This document shows positions 1 through 10,912 of a stretch of 21,789 bases of DNA, in pieces. The stretch's first letter is position 1; every line of letters begins with the position of its first letter. Source of the DNA: Hemicentrotus pulcherrimus (Eukaryota; Echinodermata; Echinoidea; Camarodonta; Strongylocentrotidae); NCBI GenBank assembly GCA_003118195.1, contig BEXV01002056.1, positions 18,774 through 40,562 of the forward strand. The letters run 5' to 3'. The notes under the pieces were generated by a model. The model had not been told where the DNA came from and made no database searches. It saw only the letters and a list, made by a program, of their open reading frames with translations. A program made the position numbers and the translations under genes.

Positions 1-124
1 GGGGTAGTTGTCCTCGGGGGGTGATTCTCCGGGGGGTAAAATTCCAGGGGGTAATTGTCCTTTGGGGGTAGTTTTCCGGGGGGTAATTGTCCGGGGGTGA
101 TTGCCCAGGGGGTAATTGTCCTAG
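1..124. repeat. G-rich minisatellite, about 8 units of 14-17 bp
   Basis: Eight imperfect head-to-tail units follow the pattern GGGGGTAATTGTCC plus 0-3 variable bases. They start near 1, 16, 31, 47, 64, 78, 93 and 108, and the array runs off the left edge of the window. Variation is mainly in the length of the G run (4-6) and in the AATTG core (AGTTG, GATTC, AAATT, AGTTT, GATTG). Each unit carries one G run, so the + strand could form G-quadruplexes. No gene is associated. Confidence 0.9.
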
Positions 125-1190
125 AACCGACCCAGACCTGTAATTACAATACTGCATTGATGATGTCATCCTTTTGATTAAACCATAACCATTTATGTTT
201 GTGGTTATTGTTGGACAATTCGTTTAAGTGAGAACACAACGAAACCGTAAACGCAGGGCCAGAGTTGGTTGTTCTCAATATAATCTATATTATCAGGGGA
301 TGATTACGCAACCCATAACATATCATGAACATTCATCGCCTCTTTAATTAATTGAGGCCATCATTCGATTGAAGTATTTGGTAATTGTAGTAGAGGATGA
401 CCTACAATAATACACGTACCTTAGCATTTTACAAACACTTTGATTGAACATTTTTGATGAAGTGACATTTTATTTTTAAGGTGAAAACTTTAGCACGAAA
501 TACAATTTCAATATTATTATAAAAACAATAAGCACAGAGAAGGCCTCGATAATTGATATGCGCTATAAAAATTAATCTGTATTATTGTTATTATCATTTC
601 GTGTTTTGTACACGACATGTATAGTTCGTAGCCTATCATCTGTTCATTGATAATGACATACAAAACCAAACCGAGATCTCTCACAAACTGCATAATTAAT
701 GAAAAGTGGCTTGTGCACGAGATGATGATAAATCACGCATAAATATAAGGTTTACTGCGAGGTATTTTTTCCATCTCTCTCTCTCTCTCTCTCTGTTTTT
801 TATTTTTTTATTTTCTTATATACAATTATATGCTAACAAATAACACGGAATCGACTCTACGAAGCTATATTTTCCAATGAAAGCACTTGATAAAAGCCCC
901 TTTTCTATCCTCCATTCAACAGGATCAATATCCGTCAACAATCTCGACACATTTCGCAACCACTATGAAAATTGTATTTTAATAGCGCCACCACTACAAT
1001 TGAATCGAGTGATTAGCTGACGGTATACCGATCTTTGTTAAACTATTTTTTTTCATTACGTTTAGCCTACCGTTCTTTGTCATTATATTCATCGTCTTAA
1101 TGCAAAAGTTGAAAGTTGGCAGCTGTATTTGGACTCGCGAATATGGTGTTCCACCGCTTTCTCCGATACTAATTTTTTACTAATTTGATA
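125..1190. other. AT-rich sequence, no gene seen
   Basis: I see no credible open frame, splice-flanked exon or RNA gene here. The only recognisable structure is a short (CT)n microsatellite at about 774-794 followed by a T-rich tract. Confidence 0.6.
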
Positions 1191-1203
1191 CTAATACGTT
1201 TTA

Positions 1204-2161
1204 ATGGAGATCTCCTTCACATGGCGTACAAGAACATACTCTTTTGAAATTCCTGATTCTGATTTACAAGCAGTGATTGAAAGCTTTTTAAAGACATATC
1301 TCGCTCGGGGGACGTGGACAAGTTGACAGCATTCTTGAAGGAGACTCATTTGCAGAGAGCATAAGAGATGGTACAGGAAGTGACCCGAGTGATGGAGATC
1401 TACATACTTCATACACCTATTATAATGAACAGGACAGCAATCTGCATCATCATAAAATCGTAATATAGTTGAATCTATGGTAAAGGACAAATGGGGAGCC
1501 GCTATTTTAAGACAAGAATGGAAGAAACAAAGGAGTGTAAAAGACTTGATTATGAAACTAAATCCATACTTTTAATTTCTCCTCCTTCCAAGACTCTTCA
1601 TATTTTTGATAGCGTTATATAAATATCAATGAAACAAATCAAACAAGATGTTTGTTTGACTAATGTTCATTGATAAATTTGCACTACTTTTACTTTACAG
1701 GGAATCTACGATTTGAAAAGGCCTAGTATTTGCCAAAAACCTCATTAAGAAGAAATAGAAATACTACTGACTACCATCGAATAAGGAAAGAGAAATTGTT
1801 ATCCATACTTTGTTTTATGTCTTGATTAATATATTGCGCCACAAAAATCCTGGATCTAAGAAGTATATATATGGAGGAGAAAAGATTTAAAGAGCCAGTG
1901 AAGGTTGAATTATTATCGCAAGAGTGTGTCGAGATTTTGTATCACATTATTATTCCTTCCATCACTACAGATCACTCAGAGATTAGTCGATTGGAATTTG
2001 AAAAATGAAGAACCAGATGATGGATTTTGGAAGTCCGATGCTTCTCTATGTTCAGGTTTTGTGAATCCTTAAAAAGAAAGAGATTGATGTGGAGAAAAGA
2101 ATTTGCTTTATTTGATACCAGGTTTTCATGGGAACGTCTAAAGTTCAAAATACGACGATGA
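1204..2161 (+). pseudogene. possible decayed coding region, plus strand
   Basis: Several short open stretches on the + strand read like ordinary protein but lie in different frames and are separated by stops. They are 1204-1326 (ATG start, begins MEISFTWRT), 1311-1361 (a shifted frame with GDVDKLTAFLKET, overlapping the end of the first), 1477-1575 (contains KDKWGAAILRQEWKK), 1871-2008 (contains KEPVKVELLSQECVEIL) and 2048-2161 (contains RKEFALFDTRFSWERL). Compositions are balanced, charged and helix-like, unlike the poly-I/F/Y frames of random AT-rich DNA nearby. A possible splice acceptor (tttactttacag) ends near 1700, so part of the disruption could be introns. I do not recognise a family. 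Alternatives are a pseudogene, a degraded mobile-element gene, exons with missed introns, or chance. Confidence is low. Confidence 0.33.
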
Positions 2162-2639
2162 CACAAGCAAATAGTAAGAAGAAAGTAAACAGATGAAAAA
2201 GAAGGGAAAGAACGAAAAAAAAAAAAAAACGAGTGATGATGCACAAATATATATGATCAGTAGGGAAATGAAACTGCAGCAAATTCCTAATCATTCTTTC
2301 ACATATGCCCTGACGGGTAACAATTCAATCAATTGCATGTTTAATATTTTGGTTCTAAAAAACTTTGGACAAAGAGTTATGGAAATTAACCTGGCAGAGT
2401 GACGTCTACACATTCCTTCCTTTCTACTAAAGTCTACTCTTCCCAAAAGCACACAATTACATTCTTTGGTTGGCAATCCTCCCTAGGTTAGTTGGGGCTG
2501 GTTTTGGTTCTGAGTAAGGTTTTATGAAAGACCATTCAAGCTGGCAACTTTAGTTCTTTCTCTGACAGACACACACAGACAAACAAGCGAATACTGTTTC
2601 TATCTTCTTCTCATTGTTTCTCCGTCTACCCCTCTATAT

Positions 2640-2693
2640 CTTCCCTCTCTGTCCCCCCCCCCTCTCTCTCTCTCTCTTCCTATCTCTCTCTCC
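2640..2693. repeat. polypyrimidine (CT)n / C10 tract
   Basis: A low-complexity CT-rich tract with a C10 run near its start and (CT)n after it. It explains the Arg/Glu/Gly-rich frame on the opposite strand, which should not be read as a gene. Confidence 0.85.
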
Positions 2694-3059
2694 AATTTCT
2701 CTATCCGTATATAAAAGACCCACTCTTGCTTAAATATCACAGTAAAACCAACCGTCGCACACATGTAAAGGTGTAGGGGCTTACACACATGAAATCCATT
2801 CTAACTTTTTAAACGTATAGGGCATTTATACGAAGATATACACTTTATATAGTTCCAAATAGGAGTAACTGGCATATATATCATTTGTGATTTTTTACCA
2901 GATTTCATCACTCTTCAATTTTAGAAAAGTACCATTCATTAGGCAAGAAAACCATATTCAAAAGGATGAAAATCCTATTCAATGTATAGCAAGATATATC
3001 TGAGAACAATTTATTTTCATTTAGGTATTTATTAGCAAAGCAAGCAAATTTGATCATTC
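2694..3059. other. AT-rich spacer, no gene seen
   Basis: No open frame, RNA or element boundary that I can support. It leads into the duplicated region to its right. Confidence 0.5.
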
Positions 3060-3470
3060 ATTTTGATCTGACATATCCATTATTCAATTTAAAAAAATGG
3101 TGGTTACAGAACAGATTAAAGTACAATAAGACAATACGACAAGTACAATAATTTCATAGAATCCGTATATGCTGGTTATCTTGCATACTATTATAATTGA
3201 TACGTTTGTTATTATAACCCGCTGAAACACATAGAAGCATACTGGTTAGTATCCATTTTATGTTTAAAGAAAATTAACGACATCCATTATTCAATTAAAA
3301 AAAACGGTGGTTAAAGAACAGATTAAAGTTTTTTTTTTACAAGCCTTAACATTTCATAGAATCCATATGCTGGTCATCCTGCATACTACTATAAATGATA
3401 CGTTTGTTATTATAACCAGCTGAAACACATAGAAGCATACTAATAAGTATCCATGTAATGTAATGTAAAA
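3060..3470 (+). repeat. two tandem copies of a ~200-bp AT-rich segment
   Basis: The string CATCCATTATTCAATT and the downstream GGTGGTTA, GAACAGATTAAAG, TTTCATAGAATCC, GATACGTTTGTTATTATAACC and GAAACACATAGAAGCATACT occur in the same order twice, beginning near 3076 and 3281. The offset is about 205 bp. The copies differ by scattered substitutions and small indels, including a poly-T tract unique to copy 2. The short minus-strand frame across copy 2 is not conserved in copy 1, so I do not call a gene. Confidence 0.8.
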
Positions 3471-3589
3471 AGGAAATTAACGATTCATATTTAGGTAGAA
3501 GAATACTGAAACACTGAGCAAACTTACAAGGCATATGGCATAGTGATAATTTTGTTTAAAAAGAAAGGTGAGTTTCAAAATGATTTTCA

Positions 3590-6500
3590 AATCTCTTGCG
3601 TTCGAAATTATAAAATACATTTACAATTTACTTCTTCTGTACGTACATGTACATGTACCATTGATACCAAAGGTTAGGCTTTTTATCATGATTATTATTT
3701 TATGTGAAGTACTGAGGGATATTCGTTTATGACTTCTAACTGAAAACGCAGAGAGGGTATGTTGTTATACATGGCAATCTTTGTGGATCAATTTACTAAG
3801 ATTTTTTTATAGATAACTGGACAATATGAATACTATACTCAACAATACACTAGATATCAAATTTCAATTAAAAAAACTCCAAAGTAGGTAAATATTGTAA
3901 ACTATGTATGTATTACATATTGTAAATAATTCATTAACGATAAACATGTATCAATGCACAATATACAGCATTACATATTACCACTGGATACTATCAATAC
4001 TCCTTCCAAACACAACACTCTCAAACAATATATAACTTCATGCAAGGGTACATACTTATGGCATTGTCATAGTTTGAAAACGCTCTTTATTCTAGAGAAA
4101 AGCGAAAAAGCAAATTTGTTGAAGCTTTTAAAAACGAAGTGCAAAAAAACAATTGAAATTCATGAGAGTATAGCATTGTTTATAGTGAATAATAACCAGC
4201 TTATCGATTTTGGTTGTTGTTGTTGTTGATGTTGTATTGAAGCGACGTTAATCACTATTTAAAGTAATATAAGCCACTGAGGTGTATGGAAGCATATTTA
4301 CTATATATGAATCTAAAATAAAGTTATATGTACATTCTATACATCTATGTTATTTATTCAGTGTGTAAAAAAAAAAGACATTCACATTTGAATAGAATAA
4401 CAATGTAAGACAAAGTAAACTGTTATGATATATTGTAAAGTGATGATATTATTTACAAAGGAAGAGAATTTTACAAATTTATTTCGTCTGCAAAATTATT
4501 AAATACATCATAAATTTACTTCTTTTGTACGTAAATGTATCATTGCTACCTTCATCGGATAAATGTAAATTAAATTTAGGTAACAAAAATTGTATAACCA
4601 TAAAGCAGAATATGTACATATATAGTTGTGTTCATTGTTCTATTATTGGTTTTTAGTTTGTATTTCCTCGTCATGGCTGATATTGTGGTGCATAATAGTT
4701 TTTAGCTTATTCTTTAATAGGAAAATTAGACCCTCTGTTACCGACATACTTTTGTAATATGAGCAAGTACGTCGGTTTGAATGTCGAAGATAACTTAAAA
4801 ACTAGGTAAATAATAAAACACTGAATACAAAGAGGTTGGCCTTGTATTGTCATGATTATAAAACTGAGTAAAGTAATGAGTGAAATACATGTATACAGCA
4901 TTCATCATTTTTTTACTACGATTTCAAACTTTTCTAATTCATTGTTCAAAAAAACGCAGAAAAGGTCTATTGTTAAACATGTCAATCTTTGTGAATCAAT
5001 TAACTAGGATTTTCATAGATACAATGGCGGGTATTTTTGGCGTATAACAGTTTTCTGTAATTCTTTAAAAGGAAAATTAGATCCTTTGTTACCAGCGAAC
5101 TTTTTTAATATGAGCAAGCACGTCGGTATGAACTTCAAAACTAACTTCAAATCTAAGCATATAACCCACCACTGAATACAAAGATTATACAATTGAGTAA
5201 GTAATGAGTGATATACATGTATACAACATTTAACCCTGTGTTACTACGATATCAAACTTCGGTAATTCATTATTCAAAAAACGTAGAAAAGGTGTTATTA
5301 TTATACATGATAATCTTTGTGAATCAATTTACTATGATTTGCATAGATAACTGTACAATATGCATACCAAACTCAACAATACACTAGATATCAAATTTCA
5401 ATTTAGAAAAAACTCCAAAGTAGGCAAAATATTGTAAACGATGTATTACATATTGTAAATAGTTCATTAACGATATACATGTATCAGATGAACAATAAAC
5501 AGCATAAGCTATTACCACTGGATACTATCAATACTCCTTCCAAATCTCAAATCGTAGGATTAACAATATGTGACGAAAATCTCTATCACTAGTACCATAC
5601 TAGTATTATGCAAAGTAAAGCTCATAAACCTCTATAAAGACGCTATTAAACTGACTGAATTTTATATAACTACATGTATGCCTTGAGTTGGTATCTGTTT
5701 CGCTTGTCCTGTCTTTCTTTATTTATATTTACACTTCTGATATGTATCCACTTTAAATATGGATGACATTCTACTACAATAAAACACAACACTGTCAAAC
5801 AATATTTAACTTCCTGCGTGGAAACTGTATTATATGTATTCAATGTTAAAAAAAAAAATACACGCTTGTATAGAAGAACACTGAAACACACAGTAAACTT
5901 ATAGATATTTACAAAGGAAGATAATTTTCAAAATTATCAAATACTTTAGGAATTTACTCTTTGATACATGCATGTACCATTGTTACATCCATTGTATTCC
6001 TGTAAATTATACACGGGTGCATATATTGTATAGCAATAAATCAGTATATGTATAACCATAATTGTGTAAAATGTTGCAAATGTTTTCAAGCTTTTAAGAC
6101 AAAGTGCACACACCTATTGACATTCATGAGATGATAGCATGGTTAGTGCATAATAACCAGCTTATACAAGTTTTGCTTGTTGTTGGTGTTTTTAAGCGAT
6201 TATTAACATATATTAATTGTAACATGACCCACTGAGATGAGTGGAAGCACACTGATCATATAAGAAAACAGAGAAAGGTTATATGTTCATTCTCTACATG
6301 TATTGTATGTATTCAGTGTTTTAAAAAAAAATCACGTTTGTATAGAAGAACACTGAAACACAAAGTAAACTTATACGTATATATTGTATAGAGATAAAGT
6401 TATTTACAAAGGAAGATGATTTTCAAAATTATCAAATACATTAGGAATTTTCTTCTTTGATACATGCATATACCATTGTTACATTCATTGTATTTCTGTA

Positions 6501-7640
6501 AATTATATGTATGGATACAAATATTGTATAGCCATAAATTAGGATATGTATATACATAATTGTGTCAAATATTCAATTATTGTTTTTGTGTGTGTGACTC
6601 CTCTTCATGGCTAGTCTTTTGGTGTTTTTTTTGCATCATTATATCACGAGCATACATATATAGAGCGAAATAAACGGTCTTCAAAAGTTGTACTGCTATT
6701 CTTAAATAGCAAAATTAGACCATTTGTGACCAACATCCTTTTGTAATATGAACAAATACAATTTGATAAGCGTGTACTCTAACCCCAATACAAAAGAGGT
6801 TGGTCCTTTATTTTCATGATTATGATATTGAGTAAAATAATGAGTGATATACATATACAACAATGATAATTTCGTTAATAAGACTTGAAACTTTTGTTTT
6901 TTGTTCATCAAAATACGCATAAATGTTCTGTTATTATACATGAGGATCTTTAAAAAAAAAATAATATGAGATTCGTAGATTATTGTACAATATGCATACT
7001 ATACTCTTATGTACAAATACAGCAGATATGCTAAAAAGCATTTAAAATATGGGCAACAATATTCATCATATACGATTCATTATCAATTCATGTAAATAAT
7101 TATTAAAAAATATCTTAATGAATAAAATACATCGTTAACGACTCCACTGATTACCATTGATAATCCTTCCACATTGAATATCATATGATTAACAATACGT
7201 AAAGGGATTCTTTATTACAATTAACTTTTACTCATCACGCAAAGTGAGGCCAAGAAACCTCAACGAAGACGCTATCAAGCAGACTGGATTGCATATACCT
7301 GCATGTATGCGTTTATTTGTTATCTGTTTCACTGGCCGCATTCTGTCTAGTGTTATATATATATATAAATACATTTTTGATATTTTTGGGCTGTTTATAT
7401 GGATTATTTCATACTACAACAAATCACAACACTATCAAACAATATAATATTTCCTACGTGGGTATATAATTCTTATATTATCATGGCTGGGATAAATTCT
7501 TTATATTGGAGAAATGCGAGAAAGCGCAAGTTTTCAAGCGTTTAAAAACTAAGTGCACAAGACACATGTGTTCCTCAAAAGTCGCAGGTAAGTGGTGGGA
7601 AATAATCTTCTTGCATTGTATGAAGAACAATCATTATCTG
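3590..7640 (+). repeat. array of diverged ~1.5-kb segmental tandem duplications
   Basis: Many non-coding blocks recur in the same orientation. Block CCACTGGATACTATCAATAC lies at about 3981 and 5515, with a decayed copy at about 7144. Block TTTACAAAGGAAG lies at 4452, 5908 and 6403. Block GAAAATTAGA lies at about 4721, 5072 and 6711 (AAAATTAGAC). Block AATAACCAGCTTAT lies at about 4191 and 6153. Offsets cluster near 1.45-1.65 kb, with additional sub-duplications of about 350 bp (4721/5072) and 495 bp (5908/6403). The copy near 3981 lacks roughly 250 bp that is present after 5540 in the next copy. Frames such as the minus-strand ones near 4707-4901 and 6702-6941 look alike only because the DNA is duplicated; they are disrupted in the copy near 5072. 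No gene is supported. Confidence 0.8.
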
Positions 7641-8670
7641 CATTATTGTAACTATTGGTTCTAATCTGATCATTATCTTTTCTGCAAAAAAAATCCATAT
7701 TTGTGGTACAATGTCACAAAACTATTGTATTTTCTGAATAAGATCAAATTGTCCAATATTCGATATATTTTACAGGACCGCAGTAAAACAAGATTGGTCA
7801 CTGATGAACATTCATAAAACTCTATTTTGATCACGTCACTCCTCCATACGGCTTCGAAAAACGAAGCACACGTGCCCCAAACTTCATTAACATGCACTTT
7901 TTCTAAATAAAACTCGCATATTTGTTTCAAAACTAACTCATATTTGCAATATAATAATGATACTTATTTACAATATAAAACCTACAAATAAATCAAAGAA
8001 TTAAGTTTAGCTATATCTGTTACGTAAAGTTTATGTTTTTTTTTTTTGTATAATGAAATGCAAAATGCATATTGTATGTCCACAATGAGTTTCATAATGA
8101 AGATGTTTTAGTAAAACTGCGTCGTATATACAAATTTTGATTAGTGCACTCAAATTCCAGCATTTAAAAAAAAAATGTTCAAAGAGTGCAAATCATGTTT
8201 TTAAAATCACATTATATCTGTATCTATTTATAAAGAAAATCTTAAGAAACTTGTAATGTTTACGTGGTTGTAGTGTTCCAATTTTTCATTGTACAACGTA
8301 TTCCAGCTCTGGGATTAAAACATTCACAGATTATGAAACGTACATGTGATAGACACTACCATAACATTATGCAATAAGTGGCTGACATTACATCATATTC
8401 TGCAGTGAAGCACACTTATCTATCGTGCAGGGCTTGTGTTGGGAATGGCCTCATATAATATAATACACGCATTAATATCAATTCGATTGGTTCTGTAAGC
8501 ACATGTATATCAATATAATAAAAAAAACATTAGGAAGTGTAGACATACATGTACAATATTGTTAGAAGTTAATTGATCAATCAAAAAGTCTTTCCGTGCA
8601 TTAAAAAATATACATGTACTATGACTTCAACAATGGAACATGCGTCCCTGTTGAAAAATTCTTATTTCCA
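7641..8670. other. AT-rich stretch, no supported gene
   Basis: The longest frame (minus, 7673-7930) starts with no recognisable motif, lacks splice-flanked structure and is rich in low-complexity residues. I see no RNA gene. Short ACATGTA-type palindromic strings are scattered here, as they are elsewhere in the window. Confidence 0.45.
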
Positions 8671-8671
8671 T

Positions 8672-9240
8672 GAGAAGAATAATAATAATAATAATAAAAA
8701 CGGTGGTTATACAGCGCTTTCCACCGAAGTCTCTAAGCTCTATTTCAAGCAAAATACAATGATAAATATTTCATTATAAACAAAACAAACAATTATAAAC
8801 AATGCCACGAATTAAAATACATATGAAATATACATCAATGTGAACAGAGTAAGTTATTCATCAAAATCATTTTTGAATAATTGTGTCTTAAGACAAGTTC
8901 TGAATTGGTTGACAGTCTGACAGTTTTTGACATGTAATGTAAACGTAGTTTGTTCCAAAGTTCAGCAGAATCGTTGCAAAAAGAGCGAAGACTATACTAA
9001 GAGTTGACACCAATGTAGATACGAGGTTTAGTTGTGAAGATGACCGTAGATTGCATGAGGGTTTATATTCCTGGATTAGTTCTGGCAGATAAATTATTCC
9101 CAATTCATGAATACATTTATAAAGTTAGAAACCAAGATTTTGTACATAATGTGGTACATTACCAAAGTCATATTTAACTCTATTAACACATCGATAAATA
9201 ACTATGAATCGCGTTGTTGCAGCTAGAAAGGCGTTAACTC
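8672..9240 (-). mobile_element. 5'-truncated non-LTR retrotransposon (LINE) relic
   Basis: The minus strand encodes the far C-terminal tail that follows the reverse transcriptase domain in CR1/L2-like LINEs. Frame 1 (about 9115-9000) reads LYKCIHELGIIYLPELI, then PSCNLRSSS. Known LINE tails have the pattern YKCLHGLAPxYLxELI...PSRxLRSS. After a frameshift near 9000, frame 2 (8996-8835) reads SFCNDSAELWNKL, matching the usual SFxxxAPxLWNSLP block, and ends in TGA at 8835-8837. A 3' untranslated stretch follows, then a tail with AAGCGCTGTATAACCACCG and an (ATT)n run at about 8680-8697. Upstream the frame is broken by stops and the rest of the polymerase is absent, so this is a dead, 5'-truncated copy. 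The left edge is set by the (ATT)n tail; the right edge is approximate. Confidence 0.75.
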
Positions 9241-9814
9241 TGCCTTAACGCATTCTCTATTCTATATCAAGTTATTCAACCTCAGAATGGAACACCTGGC
9301 TCAACATGAAATGGAAAAATACAAAAATACAATCTAAAAAATGAAATCATACTCCAAAATATAACATTTACATGTTTGGTGATGAGAATATATCTCGCAA
9401 CATGGGTATCATATACCTTTAGAGTCACGGTAATGTTCATCGTGAGCATGTTGATCCTAGGAGTAACTTGTATAATCCCATTGGTTCAATTTCATTCTAA
9501 AATTGGGGGCAGACATGGCTGGGTGATAGCAAACTACTATATAGTCTATGTCTAATCGACATCGTGATAACAGAGAATGCCATCGATTATTCAAGATTTT
9601 CCCTCAATTATTGAAATATAGCAGACTATAGACTCTTTAACTAAGTATCCATTCACATAACAACGAATTGGAAAGTAGGCCATTTTGATATTTTCTTTCA
9701 AATACAAATGTTATACAAGATTTTTAGAAACGAATGTGAAATAGTAAAACAAAACTGAACATTACACTATCATTTAAACAAGAAAGTGATATCACGTATA
9801 TGAAGACATTGTGT
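9241..9814. other. AT-rich intergenic stretch, nothing recognised
   Basis: No open frame or element is visible. It would contain the 3' untranslated region of the Ig-like gene to its right; I could not identify a clear AATAAA close to that stop. Confidence 0.5.
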
Positions 9815-10666
9815 TTAGTACATTGTAACAAATGCGAGGATGTATACGAGCAGGTATGTGAAGTGCCATAGAGAAGGCATCATGAACTGTCTACACGCCC
9901 CTGACCCTGTATGAGATTCTACTTGGGGTATGGGAGTGGTAACCGGTGTAGGTACATTATTAACAATCTGCCTTGTAGTTTGTTTGATAGGTGACCACTC
10001 GAAGTCATTGCACGTTGTTGCATTCACATGCGAGGTTACATCATGTGAGCAACAAGAGAAATGAGTGTAATCGAGTAGCAAGAATATACTACTGGTAATT
10101 AGCCCATTATCTGTAATATCACCCCTGGTGTCAAGTTTTCGATCATTCTGGTAACATGATAGTGAGGTTGTAACGCTTCCAGTGGCGGCTCGACAGTGTA
10201 CTTCATAGGGATGTTCACTATTTTCCCTTAAAGTTATGAAGCATTTGGCAGGTCCGGGGGGAATTTGTACATCAAGCTCCTTCTTTATAGTTTCATACGT
10301 AACGTGTTCAGAACTTTGCCAGACTGCCGTTAATACATACACACCCTCGTCTAGACTATCAACGTTATCTATCATCAAATTCACGCAGGGAGAAGCGTCT
10401 AAATCTGTGATCGAGGTGGTAAATCTTGGTAACTGGGAGGGGCTTTTAAAGCCCTTGACATCAGCTGTTCCATTAATGCAGAATGACCGAGGCTTAGATT
10501 TAAATCCAAGTGTAAAAAAAACGTGGGTTGTACTATTAAGTGGTCGATGGAGATGGAATGGGACCACACCCGGTTTACCTGCTTGTAGCGTGACTCGTTC
10601 GATGCTATCGCTGCCTGCTACGAGAACCGGACTTCCAGCAAGAATAATGGCCAGAGCGACAATCAT
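9815..10666 (-). CDS. secreted or GPI-anchored two-domain Ig-like surface protein
   Basis: An intact 283-residue open frame. Residues 1-18 are a signal peptide (hydrophobic VALAIILAG core, likely cleavage after VAG). Residues ~20-134 look like an Ig V-type domain with Cys63 and Cys94 and the typical DEGVYVLTAVW ending (D-x-G-x-Y, ~106-116). Residues ~138-222 look like a second Ig-like domain (Cys142, Cys158, Cys171, Cys205/206, Cys219). A Thr/Pro-rich stalk (~235-250) follows, then SHTGSGA and a hydrophobic end (~265-283) with no cytoplasmic tail. That layout is typical of a GPI-anchor signal, with a short membrane span as the alternative. N-glycosylation sequons are NST44, NGT65 and NAT215. 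The ATG sits immediately after TTTCCTGCAG, a good splice acceptor, so a 5' untranslated exon may lie upstream; the frame is open 24 codons further up to a TAG but has no other ATG. Role unknown; a cell-surface recognition or adhesion receptor is an inference. Confidence 0.8.
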   Translation of the reverse strand: MIVALAIILAGSPVLVAGSDSIERVTLQAGKPGVVPFHLHRPLNSTTHVFFTLGFKSKPRSFCINGTADVKGFKSPSQLPRFTTSITDLDASPCVNLMIDNVDSLDEGVYVLTAVWQSSEHVTYETIKKELDVQIPPGPAKCFITLRENSEHPYEVHCRAATGSVTTSLSCYQNDRKLDTRGDITDNGLITSSIFLLLDYTHFSCCSHDVTSHVNATTCNDFEWSPIKQTTRQIVNNVPTPVTTPIPQVESHTGSGACRQFMMPSLWHFTYLLVYILAFVTMY

Positions 10667-10912
10667 CTGCAGGAAAGTGTGTACGAGTGCCAGGATTGAA
10701 GGACACCGGTGAACCGATTTTTGACGTTTGGTCTAAATCAAAATGGTATGAATTTGAAAGAGAACGTTGATAAAATTTGACAAAAGTCACGGAATATCTC
10801 AATCAGCAAGCATTCGATATGACCAATACAAATGGGGGGGGGGGCACCATTCAATGCTTGAATTATTTGTTCCGCAAGGAATGAAGTGACAATTCTTAAT
10901 ATATGCGAAATA
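10667..10912. other. short intergenic / 5' region of the Ig-like gene, with G-run
   Basis: The minus strand has a splice-acceptor-like pyrimidine stretch ending at 10667. A run of ten G (+ strand) lies near 10834-10843. No promoter element is convincing. Confidence 0.4.

Noticed and set aside
2600..2788. Arg/Glu/Gly-rich minus-strand frame
   Set aside because: Produced by the CT/C-rich microsatellite.
4707..4901. Small hydrophobic protein conserved between duplicated blocks (also 6702-6941)
   Set aside because: Similarity reflects duplicated DNA; the frame is not preserved in the copy near 5072, and the sequence is dominated by AT-rich hydrophobic codons.
10236..10712. 158-codon plus-strand frame opposite the Ig-like gene
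   Set aside because: It is antisense to a gene with clear signal peptide, Ig motifs and GPI-type tail; it has no domain of its own and arises from the sense codon pattern.
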